Under the pieces are notes generated by a model. It worked only from the letters and a program-made list of their open reading frames with translations. It was not told the DNA's origin and searched no databases. Of a DNA stretch of 64,000 bases, positions 47,191-58,539 are shown in pieces. The stretch is from Cocos nucifera. Its lineage: Eukaryota > Streptophyta > Magnoliopsida > Arecales > Arecaceae. The stretch spans positions 62,001-126,000 of the forward strand of contig QRFJ01001909.1 of assembly GCA_006176705.1 (NCBI GenBank). The letters are read 5' to 3'. The number at the start of each line of letters is the position of its first letter. Position 1 is the stretch's first letter. A program made the position numbers and the translations under genes.

Positions 47191-48260
47191 TGTTATTATG
47201 TGCCTGCAGCAAGCAGGAATTTGATTTCTATTTCTTGCCTTGCATTAGAAGGCTATGTAATTAGTTTTCTTAAGGACCATTGTAACATTCTTTATGAAAG
47301 AAATAAAATTGCAAGTGGTTTCCTTATTAACGGTCTTTATCAGTTACATGTTGATGTATCTATTTTTAATTTCGAGCAAAATGTGAATGCCATAAAATCA
47401 AAACATCCTAGGGATAGTCCTAAATGATAGGTATCTATGGCACCTAAGATTAGGTCATATAGCAGAAGATAGGATTAACAAATTAGAAAAAATTGGGCTA
47501 TTGAGTCCATTGACTTTCGAGTCATATCCAATTTGTGAATCTCTGTCTTCATGGCAAAATGACTAAGCTTCCTTTTGTAGGACATGGGGAAAGGGCCACG
47601 GATCTTCTTGCCCTAGTACATACTGATGTGTGCGGCCCATTTGATGTGCCGGCTAGAGGCAACTTTGTCTACTTCATAACCTTTACCGATGATTTATCTA
47701 GGTATGGGTATGTGTATCTTATGAGACACAAGTCTGAAGCTTTTGAAAAGTTCAAAGAATTCAGACATGAAGTAGAAAAGCAAATTGAAAAACCCATTAA
47801 GGTTCTTCGATCAGATCGAGGAGGTGAATACCTTAGTCAGAAATTCCTGGACTATCTCAAGGAAAATGGCATAGTCTCTCAATGGACTCCACCTGGAACA
47901 CCTCAACTCAACGGGATTTCAGAACAGAGGAATCAGACCCTATTAGATATGGTCCGATCCATGATGAGCTTCACAGAACCTCCCTGATTTTCTTTGGGGA
48001 TACTGTTTGTTAACTGCAATATACTTACTGAAATAGGATTCCTTCTAAAACCATTCCTACCACACCGTATGAGATATGGCATGGTAAGAAACCAAGTCTG
48101 AGTCATCTCAGAATTTGGGGTTGTCCGGCTCATGTCAAAAGACAACAAGCGGACAAGTTAGACTTTAGGTCCTTTAGAGCTCGATTCATAGGATATCCTA
48201 AAGAGTCATTAGGATATTATTTCTACATTCCAGAAGATCACAATGTGATTGTGAGTCGAC
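47191..48260 (+). pseudogene. Copy C integrase, broken
   Basis: Pre-integrase region at 47200-47427; a single inserted base in the CES-C zinc-finger motif (near 47540) changes frame. The core, 47535-47987, is open and has all three catalytic residues: Asp31 (HTDVCG), Asp94 (RSDRGGEY) and Glu130 (ISEQRNQ), with exactly 35 residues between the last two (DD35E). A stop after SFTEPP (47987) and a shift near 48030 break the C-terminal part. Confidence 0.85.
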
Positions 48261-49046
48261 ATGCCATCTTTCTTGAAAAATAGTTTATTCAAGATAGCGG
48301 CATTGGAAAGCAGATCAAGCTCGATGAGAAAGTCTCACAAGAGCAACGAGCTAAGGACCAAATGGAACCAAATCAGGTTAAGCCAATACCAGTCACTACC
48401 TCCTCCACCTCATAGATCAGAAAGAGTTTTTTGTCCTCCTGAGAGGTACTTAGGTACTATTTCAGAGGAAGTAGAGAAAATGTTCCTCGTAGGTAATGGG
48501 GTTCATGGTGATGATCCCAAAACCTATAATGAGGCGATATCAGATATCGACTCTGAGAAATGGTTAGAGGCAATGAAGTCAGAAATTGACTCGATGCACT
48601 CAAACCAAGTCTGGACCTTGGTAGATCCACCAGAAGGTATAGTACCTATTGGGTGTAAATGGATCTACAAGAGAAAGATTGGTGCAGATGGAAATGTGGA
48701 GACATTCAAAGCTAGATTAGTGGCAAAAGGTTATAGTCAATGCGAAGGCATTGACTATCAGGATACCTTTTCGCCAGTAGCTATGCTAAAATCCATCCGC
48801 ACATTGCTTGCTATTGCAGCCTATTTTGATTATGAAATATGGCAAATGGATGTGAAAATGGCATTCTTAAATGGATATCTTGAGGAAGATATCTATATGG
48901 AACAGCCGCTAGGTTTCACATCCAGTGATGATGATCACAAGGTATGCAAGCTGCAAAGGTCCATATATGGACTTAAGCAAGCATCTCGGAGCTGGAATAC
49001 TCATTTTAATGATGTGATCAAAATGTTTGGTTTCATCAAGAAATGA
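48261..49046 (+). CDS. Copy C RT, N-terminal open frame (261 aa)
   Basis: Contains the linker (YLGTISEEVEKMFL), the RT start (NQVWTLVDPPEG, GCKWIYKRKIG) and the first catalytic Asp in QMDVKMAFLNG, then LKQASRSWNTHF. An extra A in the AAGAAATGAGGAGG stretch at about 49040 ends the frame before the YVDD box, which follows in the next frame. The ATG at 48261 is internal, not a natural start; the first few tens of residues are out of frame relative to copy D. Confidence 0.8.
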   Translation: MPSFLKNSLFKIAALESRSSSMRKSHKSNELRTKWNQIRLSQYQSLPPPPHRSERVFCPPERYLGTISEEVEKMFLVGNGVHGDDPKTYNEAISDIDSEKWLEAMKSEIDSMHSNQVWTLVDPPEGIVPIGCKWIYKRKIGADGNVETFKARLVAKGYSQCEGIDYQDTFSPVAMLKSIRTLLAIAAYFDYEIWQMDVKMAFLNGYLEEDIYMEQPLGFTSSDDDHKVCKLQRSIYGLKQASRSWNTHFNDVIKMFGFIKK

Positions 49047-50086
49047 GGAGGAGCCATGTGTCTTCAAAAAGGTCAGTGGGAGCGCTGTTGTCTTCCTCGT
49101 ATTGTACGTGGATGACATCCTCCTTATTGGGAATGATATTCCCATGTTGACCATAGTTAAAATATGGTTATCTAAAGAATTCTCCATGAAAGACCTAGGA
49201 GAAGCATCCTTTATTCTAGGAATTAAGGTCTATAGAGATAGACCGAATAGGATGCTAGGACTTTCACAGAAGATGTACATAGAGGAAGTGCTAAAGAGGT
49301 TTAGCATGGAAAACTCTAAGAGGGGTTTGGTACCCTTCAGACATGGCATTCATCTTTCCAAGAAGATGTGCCCTAGCACACCTGAGGAAATAGAATGCAT
49401 GAGCAAGATCCCTTATGCTTCAGCAATAGGGAGCCTCATGTATGCCATGTTATGTACACGACCTGATATAGCCCATGCTGTGAGTGTCACGAGCAGATAT
49501 CAGTCGAATCCAGGTGAAGAACACTGGACTTCTATGAAATGTATCCTTAAGTACTTGAGAAGAACTAAGGATATGTTGTTGGTCTTTGGTAATGGAGAAC
49601 TCCAAGTCCAGGGGTATACAGACTCGGATTTTATGTCCGATGTAGATGATCGAAAGTCGACATCTGGAAGTCTGTTTGTGTGCAATGGTGGAGCTGTCAG
49701 TTGAAAAAGTTTCAAGCAGATAGTGATAGCAGATTCCACCATGGAAGCAGAATACATCGCTGCATCAGAAGCTGCAAAGGAGGCATTCTGGTACAAGAAG
49801 TTTGCCATAGAGATCAGGAGTGATGCCATCAGATGCCATTCCTCTGTACTGCGACAACAATGGCACCATAGCCCTTGCTAAGGAGCCGAGGTCTCACCAA
49901 AAATCCAAGCACATCGAGCGGCGATACCACCTCATCTGCAATTACCTCGAGAAGGGTTACGTCGAGGTCAAGAGAGTCGACTCCGCAGACAATGCAGCGG
50001 ATCCGCTTACAAAGCCGTTGGGCCAGCAGAAGATCGAAGCCCACCTTGAGAAGATGGGACTTAGATTTGTAGCCAATTGGCTTTAG
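49027..50086 (+). pseudogene. Copy C RT C-terminal part and RNase H
   Basis: Open from 49027 to 49704, with YVDD (LYVDDILLIGND) and the RNase H start TDSDFMSDVDDRKSTS. A TGG to TGA stop follows (AVS-stop-KSF). The Glu segment STMEAEYIAAS is readable beyond it. One inserted base near 49812 shifts into 49820-50086, which holds the rest of RNase H (LYCDNNGTIALA, SKHIERRYH) to the natural end. All three acidic residues survive across the breaks. Confidence 0.8.
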
Positions 50087-50088
50087 GT

Positions 50089-50100
50089 CAAGTGGGAGTT
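50089..50100 (+). other. Polypurine tract, copy C
   Basis: CAAGTGGGAGTT immediately before the 3' LTR start TGTTAG; the conserved form is AGTGGGAGTT, also seen in reverse in D (58526-58537). Confidence 0.65.
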
Positions 50101-51609
50101 TGTTAGATATATGTGTGCCCTAGAAGCCAGAATTGGCTGACACTTGTAATACACTTCTAGGGGCAAAATTATAATTTTGACTATAAATAATAAAATGGGT
50201 TATTTTCTATCACATATGTGTATTTAGTGTCTGTGATACATCCTTTGAGTTAATGGTAATGATAATTCTTATTTTCAAGAGTTGAAAATTTAAGACAAGA
50301 ATTTTCATTATTAACTCATAAAATGCTCCTGACCGTAGGATCATCATGAGGATGGTGATTGATCCAGAAGGTTAGTGTACAATCGCTTCTTTATAGTAGA
50401 TGAGTCTTGAGTCTATGGTGTAGAGACACCAGAGCGAGAGTACAGGTACTCGTTAGAGAATGAGGGCACTGAGCGTGACCACCTCGAGTAGTCATAAGGA
50501 AGTCTACCTTCTCATCGATGACTGACTCGAAGCTGCAGTGGTGTGTCTGGTTCTTTGACCTGAGGTGCATCGGTAGTTCACCTTGAGGGTGTTATAGTTT
50601 GACTACACCATGACTCGATCTCCTAGCCATTCGAAATCCTGAGGTGTATGTTGGCTATAGCATGTTCATTGTAGGAATTGGATTGCACCAAGATGGAATC
50701 TATCTACCTCGGTAGAAGAGGAGCAGCCCTATGATGATCATGAGAATCAAGTCCATAAGCCCATGGCCATGGCAGAGTGTGAAATAATAGAAAGAGTTTC
50801 TATTAAGTTTTTCACATCGGACTTGAATCGAATGATTAAATCATATGATAGAAATTAGGGTTTGACGAGTTCACCTTAACCCTAATCTGATCGGGGCTCA
50901 AGATAGAAGAACTTAATCACACAAGTAGCTGCACCAAGAGGTTCATTTTCAGTTTTGATGGGTTGCCACCATATACTGCTAGGTGTCACTGGTGGATTTT
51001 GGGAGCAATTAGAATGATTTAGATGATCGATCATTCTAAGTTGTCTGAATCAGAAGAGTTCTGATCCATCGAAAGGAGTTTCGATGATGTTGATGATGGA
51101 GATCATGACATATCCCATTACCATACAGAACTGAACCTAACTAGATCACACAAATAAGGGTTTGGATCTGGATATCATTAATTGGACTAACCCAGTTCAG
51201 TTGATTTGAATAAGATTCAATTAGGTTCAAGGAAATCATGCTAGCACACGATTGAGCCTAACATTCTTCCTTTTCTTATCATAAAAGTTATCTCGACTGA
51301 GCTAAGTGAGTGTGTGCTCACTTAGGTATCTTAACCTGATCTGATTGGAGCATGTCCATGTCAGAAAAGGGTTGTCTTAATTCATGAGATAAATTTGAGA
51401 TAACACATACCATTTTTCATCACCTGCTAATTTTTGTACTTTGACTTGGTCAAATATTGACTTTTGATGCTTGGACATCTGCCCGTGTGTCATACACTTA
51501 TTGGAGAGTAGATAGGGGCTTGTCCCCTCTCTAAAAATTGGAAAGAAGGAGGCACACGCCTAGGATGGCATGCGCCTATGGATAGGGATGCCTGGAGTCC
51601 CATACGGAT
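50101..51609 (+). repeat. Copy C 3' LTR, truncated (1509 bp)
   Basis: Starts TGTTAGATATATGTGTGCCC and follows the 5' LTR to CCCATACGGAT (about 43454 in the 5' LTR). It then changes abruptly to reversed copy F LTR sequence. The TATA-containing end is missing. Confidence 0.9.
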
Positions 51610-52090
51610 TATCTTGAAGCTGATTGGATCTAATTCAAATCAATCAAAAATTAGATTAGCTCAATTGATAACATCGAGATCCAATTTCTTATTTATGTGA
51701 CCCAGTTAGATTTAGTTTCATATGGTAATGAGACATGTCGCAATCATTATCATCGAAACACCTTTCTATGGATCAAAACTCTTCTGATTCATATAATTAT
51801 AGTGATCGATCATCAAAATTATTTTAATTGCTCTCAAAATTTATGGATGATACCTAGCAGTATATGGTGGCAATCCATCATAACTGAAAGTAAACCTCTT
51901 GGTGCAGCTATCTATGTGATTGGGTTCTTCTATCTTGAGCCCCGATAGGATTAGGATTTAGGTGAACTTGTCAATCCAACATCCATCATATGAATTAATC
52001 AGTGTCAACCAATCTGAGGTATTACAAAATTATTCTTAGAAATGTATTACAAGTATCAGCCAATCTGACTTCTAGGGCATACATCTAACA
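51610..52090 (-). repeat. Remnant of copy F 5' LTR
   Basis: ATCTTGAAGCTGATTGGATC matches copy F's 3' LTR at about 24213, and the end CATACATCTAACA is the family LTR start in reverse. An internal deletion near 52010 removes the middle. Followed by gypsy repeat-array sequence. It also contains ATATGGTGGCAA and GTGATTGGGTTCTTCTATCT blocks shared with the other LTRs. Confidence 0.8.
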
Positions 52091-52370
52091 AAAAAGACTA
52101 TTGTAAGGGCCTCTCCCTTCCTCTTATCTTAAATAATTAAAGATCTTCATCCATATTAGGACGAGATTCTCCTCCTATTTCTGATATGAATGATCTTTTT
52201 TATCCCTTGTTAGGATGAGATTTCTCTCCCATTCATAATAGGATTGGCCTTTCTTTGTTAGGGCAAGGTCCTCCTCCTATCCGTAACAAAATCATAGGAA
52301 CACAAAAGGGCCGTTGTAAGGGTCTTTCCCCTTCTTCTATCTTAAATAATTGGAGTTCTTCAGCTTTGTT
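52091..52370 (-). repeat. Tandem repeat array, right half
   Basis: Same units as 22041-23065: GTAAGGGCCTCTCCCTTCCT, CTTCATCCATATTAGGACGA, GGTCCTCCTCCTATCC. It is the array continuation after copy F and the link between array and gypsy pol. Confidence 0.8.
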
Positions 52371-52479
52371 TATAGGTGAAGTTTGGTTGAATCATTTTTT
52401 GTCATCATATAATTTTGCACCAAAAAATAAAATTATTGAAATAAAAAAGTTTTATTAAGATGAAATTACTAATGGTGCA

Positions 52480-53620
52480 TTCATAGATTTTCCAAATTCC
52501 AAGATCGCGGGAGCATTGATCCTCCAAATTTTTTTAGATAATATGTTCCAGGTCAGATGACCTCTACGACTTCATAGGAGCCCTTCTAGTTTGGCGTGAC
52601 CTTTCCTTGATTTTGAGATTGTGAAATGTCTGCTCGTTGAAGTATAGGATCCTTCATTCTGAATGTTTTGTTCTTGACCTTTGAGTTATAGTAATGGGCT
52701 ACTTTTTGCTTGTAAGCCATCATTCGGATCTGAGCTTTCTCTTACTTTTCTTCTAACAAATCAAAATTTGCCTTAAGGTCTCAAGAGTTGTTCTACTTAT
52801 TAAAAGCTTCAACCCATGCTGAGAAAAGTTCAAGCTCGATGGGGATGACTGCCTTTATTCCGAAAGCTAATGCAAAGGGAGTTTCTTCTATTGGAGACCT
52901 TGAAGTGGTTCTGTAAGCCTAGAGCACATGATGAAGTTCATCTTCCCAAGTTTCTTTTGCCCTTTCAAACATGGCCTTTATTCCTTGAAGCAAAGTTCTA
53001 TTGGTTACTTCTGTCTTACCATTCACTTGCGGATGAGTCACTGACATGAGGTGGTGAGATATATTTAGATCCTTCGAGGACTCTATGAACTTTGCACCTG
53101 TGAACTGATGCCTATTATCGATGATTATTGTCCAAGGTAGACCAAACCTATAAATAATTGACTTTCAGACCATGTCATATACTTTAGCTTTAGTGATCTT
53201 TGCCAAAGATTTGGCTTCAACCCATTTAGTGAAATAATCTACCATCACCAGCAGAAACTTTTGTTGCCCAGTTGCCATGAAAAAAGATCCAAGTATATCC
53301 ATTTCCTATTGCACGAATGGCCAAGGGGCAGTTAGTGGTGTGAGCTATGAAGCTGGCTGTCTCTGAATATTTATGTTTCTCTAACATTTATCATATTTTC
53401 TCAAATAATCCACCGCATTTTGATGCATTATTGGCCAATAATACCACTGATGGAGTAATTTATATGATAATGATCTCGCTCCCAGATGATTTCCATAAAT
53501 TTCTTTATGAACTTTTCTCAAGGCATAGTTGGCTTCTGAAGGTCGAAGATACTTGAGGAGTGGTAATAAATACGACCTCTTATACAACTTGTTTTCATAT
53601 AAGATATAGCGGGAGGCTTG
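52480..53620 (-). pseudogene. Gypsy integrase, broken
   Basis: The zinc-binding part is at 53587-53381: HKEIYGNHLGARSLSYKLL, YYWPIM, DYLRKYDKC (H2C2 pattern, with one Cys now Tyr). The core follows with first Asp (MDILGSFF), second Asp (IIDNRHQF) and Glu (GKTEVTNRTLLQG). Stops occur after YDKC, before EMDIL and in MV-stop-KSI. The C-terminal part (GIKAVIPIELELF) is readable to about 52800 and decays after that. Function would have been cDNA insertion. Confidence 0.8.
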
Positions 53621-53899
53621 ATTTCTTAATTTCTAAGCTTCTTTATGGTCCCTGGGAAGAACTCCATCTTTGAGATATGAAACCAATAGGCTGATCCAGC
53701 TGGGCTCATGGTCGACTTGTATTAATGCTAGAGGTTCTTCATAACTCAGGCACTGTAGGACTTTAAAAAGGACTACTTTTGATAGTTAATTTGGAGCAAA
53801 GGTAGCCAATTTAGAGAGGAGATCCGCTCTGGTGTTCTTTGCCCTGAATATTAAAATTATCAAAAGTCGAGCTTAAGTTCTTCACCCTTTCCATGTACT

Positions 53900-54330
53900 T
53901 TTTCATACTTCTTTTCGGGCTTCAAAGGAGCGTTTGACTTATTCCACCACTAGCTGAGTCACTGTAAACCTTCAAATGCCCCACTTCTAGTCCTTTGGCT
54001 TTTCTTAGTCTCGCAAGCAGAGCTTCATTCTTGGCTTCATTATTGGTGGTGGAAAAGTCAAAGTATAACGCATACTCTGCTACAACTCCTTCCAGATTGA
54101 TGAGGATCAAATCCACACCTGCCCAAAAGTTTTGGATGAACCATCCACATACAGTGCCTAAAAGTTTTCAGAGAGATCGACCTTCTCTTTAGGGAAGCTA
54201 GGGATAAAAACCTCTTGGTGCTCTGGTTCAATCTCCTCTGAAATGACATATTCTATTATAAAATTGGCCAGTATTTGAGCTTTAATAGATGGCAAAGGTT
54301 GAAAATGGATGTTGAATTTGGTCAGCTCAA
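53900..54330 (-). pseudogene. Gypsy second RNase H-like domain, broken
   Basis: Piece 54116-53922 reads INLEGVVAEYALYFDFSTT and NNEAKNEALLARLRKAKGL then HLKVYSDSA, matching the extra RNase H domain of Tat-type elements (acidic residues in NNEA and YSDS). The upstream linker at 54346-54158 includes MAKWIIELTKFNIHFQPLPS. Frameshifts separate the pieces. Confidence 0.7.
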
Positions 54331-55760
54331 TAATCCACTTTGCCAATCTTTTAGAGGTATCGGGACGATGAAGAACTACCTTGATGGATTGGTTAGTGTG
54401 GAGAGTAATTGTGTGCCCTTAGAAATATGGTCAGAGCTTTCTGACTGTAATCAATAAGGCATAAGTTAGTTTTTTTAACTTAGTATACCTTATTTCTGAA
54501 TCTCTCAAGACTCTACTTATATAGTAGATCGACTTCTGAACTTTTGCTTCTTCTTTGACCAGTACGGCTCCAATAGCTACAGAAGATATGGTGAGGTACA
54601 GGACAGTTCTTCCCCATGTTTGGATTTGGCAAGCAGTGGGGGTGAGCTAAGATAGTTCTTCAGTTCTTCAAGGGTCTGCTCACACTCGGAAGTCCAGTTG
54701 AAGTTCTTGGATTGCTTGAGTACTTGAAAAAAGGGCATGCAATGCTCTGCTAACCTTGACACGAAGCGGTTTAGAGCCACCATCTTGCCTGTAAGGCATT
54801 GAACTCTTTTATTATTTTTGGGACAGTCATTTCCTGGATGGCTATGATATTCTCCGAGTTGCCCTCGATGCCGTAGCTTGACACCATGAATCCTAAAATT
54901 TTTTTCAAGGTTACTCTGAAAGCACATTTCGTGGGGTTCAACTTTATCTTGCACTTCCAAAAGGTACTAAAGGTCTCCTTATGGTCGGCAATGTGAGTTG
55001 ACGAAGATCGACTTTTAACTACTATATCATCTACATAGACCTCCATGTTGCGACCAATTTGCTCCTTAAAAATTTTATTCATCAGATGTTGGTATGTCTC
55101 ACCGACATTTTTGAGTCCAAATGGCATGATCCTGTAATAATAAAGACCACGATCAGTAATAAAAATAGTCTTTTTCTCATCCGATGGTGCCACCCGGATT
55201 TGATTATATCCGAAGAAAGCATCCATGAAGGTAAGGAGTTTATGGTACGTAGTCGCATCCACAAGTTGATCGATCCTCGGTAAAGGGTAGCTATCTTTTG
55301 GACAGGCTATGTTTAGATTTGTAAGGTCTATGCACATCCTCTGCTTGCTATTTACCTTTTCAATAAGGATAACATTTGCAATCCAATCTGGATAAAGTAC
55401 TTCTCAAATAAATCCCACCTTAAGGAGCTTGTCGACCTCATCCATTATAGCCTTCTACCACTCTGGTGCAAAACTATGTTTTTCCTGCTTCACTGGTCGT
55501 TGCTTATGATCCTTGCTCAGATGGTGTTCTATGACTTCTGCATTAATCCTAGGCATGTCTATAGGTGCCTTGGCGAAGACATCAGCATTTCTTTGCAAAA
55601 ATATGATGAGCTGCTTTCTAACTTCTCCTTTTAGGTTTAAGCTAAACTTCACGGTATGTTCTTTATTTCCATCATTCAGAGGGATTTCCTCAAGATCATC
55701 GATGGGTTCTCCTCTTTCTTCAGATAGATCATCACGAGCATCAAGCCCGTCCATTAGATA
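54331..55760 (-). pseudogene. Gypsy reverse transcriptase and first RNase H, broken
   Basis: The N-terminal part, 55754-55455, has FLQRNADVFAKAPIDMPRIN. The core, 55337-54771, has the first catalytic Asp at residue 39 (FMDAFFGYNQI) and YVDD at 101-104 (MEVYVDDIVVKS). RNase H begins downstream in the frame 54960-54577 (LAEHCMPFFQVLKQ, FNWTSECEQTLEELKNYL) and decays towards 54331. Frameshifts occur near 55400 and 54800. Confidence 0.85.
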
Positions 55761-56241
55761 AAGGTCTGCTTGTCTTCCCCCCCATAAGACAATACTGCAG
55801 TAGTGCCGAGCTAGTGTTTGATCTCCTCTGACCTCCTCGATTTCATGCTAGGTTGGGAATTTCATTTTCAGGTAGTAAGTAGAAACTATAGCTCGAAGTG
55901 CATTCAAACTAGGTTGGCCAAGGATCGTATTGTAGGCAAAAGGTACTTTGACTACCAAAAAATCAACTTGGGCCATAGATTGCTTTGAGTATCAACCAGC
56001 TACCACAGGCAATGTTATTATTCCTTCCACTAGCATTACTTCACCTGTGAACCCTACCAATGAAAAATTCATTGGGTCCATCCTATCATCAGATATGGAT
56101 ATTTTGAAAAAAACATCATAAAATAAGACATCAACAGAGCTTCCATTATCAATTAAAATATAGCATACATCATAATCGACAATATTTAAAGTAAATATAA
56201 CCACATCATTATGCGAAAGCTGGACTTTCTTAGCATCTTCT
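55761..56241 (-). pseudogene. Gypsy protease region, broken and cut by copy D
   Basis: Open piece 56204-55992: YILIDNGSSVDVLFYDVFF and MDPMNFSLVGFTGEVMLVEG. DNGSS replaces the common DTG/DSG; my recollection is that this form is usual in Tat-type elements. Upstream residues EDAKKVQLSHND are readable to 56241, where copy D begins. A TAG stop after VVAG and a shift near 55870 separate it from RT. Confidence 0.75.
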
Positions 56242-58525
56242 TGAAGGGAAATCCTGATTTCCCGGTCCAGGTTCGTCCAAATCTGATTAGATCAAGAGAT
56301 ATATTTCAAAAATTTTCTCTTGATCCCAATTAGATCTTGATATATTTCAGATCTGATTCTTATTATTTTAATAAATAAAATAAAATAAGATAAATTAAAT
56401 CAAATTTAATTTACCTGATTTGGGTAATCCTATTACCCTATAGAAGATCCTGATTGCAGCGGAAGGTTCTGGATCTAGACACGCAAGCGCCTAGCCTCTA
56501 CCGATATCCACTCGGGTTGGATCTGGAGATCCTCTTCTTCTCTATCACACTCCAAAAATCAGATCTGGATCTGATCTGGAGGATCTTCAAAACTCTTTTG
56601 AAGATCAGCAGTCGTCCTTTTGCAGCAGCGCAGCCTTCTTGCTTTTGATCGCCTTTCTTTTGATCTGGAATCGCACCAACCAAGTCCAAAACTCCTTTTG
56701 GACGTGGAGAGGAGAAGGAGGAGAAGGTTTGGCATGGAGGAAGAGGGGAGAGGCAGCCTTGGGGCGTGGGAAATCTCTAATTGAATTTCATTAGAATCTG
56801 AGTTGGGCGCAGGGTCTTATTTATAGACTAAGCGTGATCCAACTCCTCTTCCTTCCCAACCAATCACAACCCTTTGTGAAATCAGATCTAAATCTGATTG
56901 GTGGGAATAGAGTCCCCTGGATTCCTCCTTAGAGGGTGCCTAAGACCAGTCAAACTTGGATTCTTAGTAGAACTCTAATTGGAATCCAAAAGGGAGATGG
57001 AGTCCTTGTCCAACAAGGACTCCTAGGCGCCTCCAACTTGGGCTCACGCCACCCTTGGCGTGCGCCCTTCTCCTTGCCAGGTTCTGGCAGGGGGACAGGC
57101 CCCCACCAGCTCTCCAATAGGTGCATGACATGTGGTCAAAAGTCAAAGTGTCAATGGTCAACATTTGACCAGTCAAAGGTAGACTTTTGACCAAAGTCAA
57201 AGAACAAGAAATGGCAGGTGACCAAAAATGGCAGGTAATGTCTTACAAAATAAGACAACCTTTTCTGACTTGGACAACCTCCAGTCAGACCATATGAAGG
57301 CCTCTGATTGAGCACAAACTCCTTTGGCTCAGTCAGGACAACTTATTTATGATAGTAAAAGAAGAACGTTAGGTTCAATCGAGTGCTAGCACGATTTCCT
57401 TGAACCTAATTGAATCTCATTCAGATCAATTGAACTAGATCAGTTCAATTGATGATCACCAGATTCAAACCCTTGTTTGTGTGACCCAGTTAGGTTCAGT
57501 TCTGTATGGTAATGGGATATGTCATGATCTCTATCATCGACATCATCGAAACTCCTTTCGATGGATCAGAACTCTTCTGATTCGAACAGCTAGAATGATC
57601 GATCATCTAAATCATTCTAATTGCTCCCAAAATCCACCAGTGACACCTAGCAGTATATGGTGGCAACCCATCAGAGCTGAATGCGAACCTCTTGGTGCAG
57701 CTACCTGTGTGATTAAGTTCTTCTATCTTGAGCCCCGATCAGATTAGGGTTAAGGTGAAACTCGTCAAACCCTAGTCTCTGTCATATGATGTAATCATTC
57801 GATTCGAGTCCAATGTGAAAATCTAAATAGAAACTCTTTCTATTATTTCACTCTGCCATGGCCATGGGCTTCTGGACTTGATTCTCATGATCATCATAGG
57901 GCTGCTCCTCTACCACCGAGGTAGATAGATTCCATCTTGATGCAATCCAGTTCCTACAATGAACATGCTATAGCCAACATACACCTCAGGGTTCCATATG
58001 GCTAGGAGACCGAGTAATGGTGTAGTCAAACTATAACACCCTCAAGGTGAACTGCCGATGCATCTCAGGTCAAAGAACCAGACACACTACTGCAGCATCG
58101 AGTCAGTCATTGACGAGAAGGTAGACTCCCTAATGACTACTCGAGGTGGTCACGCTCAGTGCCCTCGTTCTCTAACGAGTACCTGTACTCTCGCTCCGGT
58201 GTCTCCACACCGTAGACTCAAGACTCATCTACTAAAGAGAAGCGATTGTACACCAACCTTCCGGATCAATCACCATCCTCGTGATGATCCTATGGTCGGG
58301 AGCATTTTATGAGTTAATAATGATTATTCATGTCTTAAATTTTCAACTCTTGAAAATATGAATTATCATTACCATTAACTCAAAGGATGTATCACAGACA
58401 CTAAATACACATATGTGATAGAAAATAACCCATTTTATTAATTATAGTCAAAATTATAATTTTGCCCCTAGAAGTGTATTACAAGTGTCAGCCAATTCTG
58501 GCTTCTAGGGCACATATATCTAACA
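56242..58525 (-). repeat. Copy D 3' LTR, complete (2284 bp)
   Basis: The plus strand reads TGAAGGGAAATCC to ATATCTAACA. TATA in reverse at 56818-56825 (TATTTATA). It is closer to the solo LTR than to A-C in the U3 part (W-box cluster, GGCAGGTGACC block). Confidence 0.9.
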
Positions 58526-58539
58526 ATCTCCCACTTGTC

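Larger units (their letters stand above)
41945..51609 (+). mobile_element. Ty1/copia retrotransposon copy C
   Basis: The most complete plus-strand element: full 5' LTR, exact primer site, leader, gag, protease, integrase, RT, RNase H, polypurine tract and a 3' LTR lacking about its last 0.78 kb. It inserted into copy F's leader in opposite orientation. Single-base insertions and C-to-T type stops break every major frame. Confidence 0.9.
23066..52090 (-). mobile_element. Copia retrotransposon copy F, split by three insertions
   Basis: Minus-strand main-family element. Pieces are: 3' LTR (23066-25017 and 30742-31061), pol/gag (31062-34615), gag start and leader (40310-41944) and a 5' LTR remnant (51610-52090). 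Insertions are the gag-only element (25018-30741), G (34616-40309) and C (from 41945). The flanks are array sequence on both sides, with AAAAG at 23061-23065 and AAAAAG from 52091, consistent with a 5-bp target duplication in an A run. It is the most decayed main-family copy. Confidence 0.85.
52371..56241 (-). mobile_element. Ty3/gypsy retrotransposon, Tat-like, pol part
   Basis: Minus-strand order protease-RT-RNase H-second RNase H-like domain-integrase, the gypsy order. ACPKDSYPLPRIDQLVDAT, ITDRGLYYYRIMPFGLKN and a separate TTNNEA-type RNase H are features I associate with the Tat/Retand lineage. Gag and the 5' LTR would lie beyond copy D, which interrupts it at 56242 (expected target copy CTTCT, 56237-56241). 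The 3' side continues into the repeat array. Confidence 0.85.
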
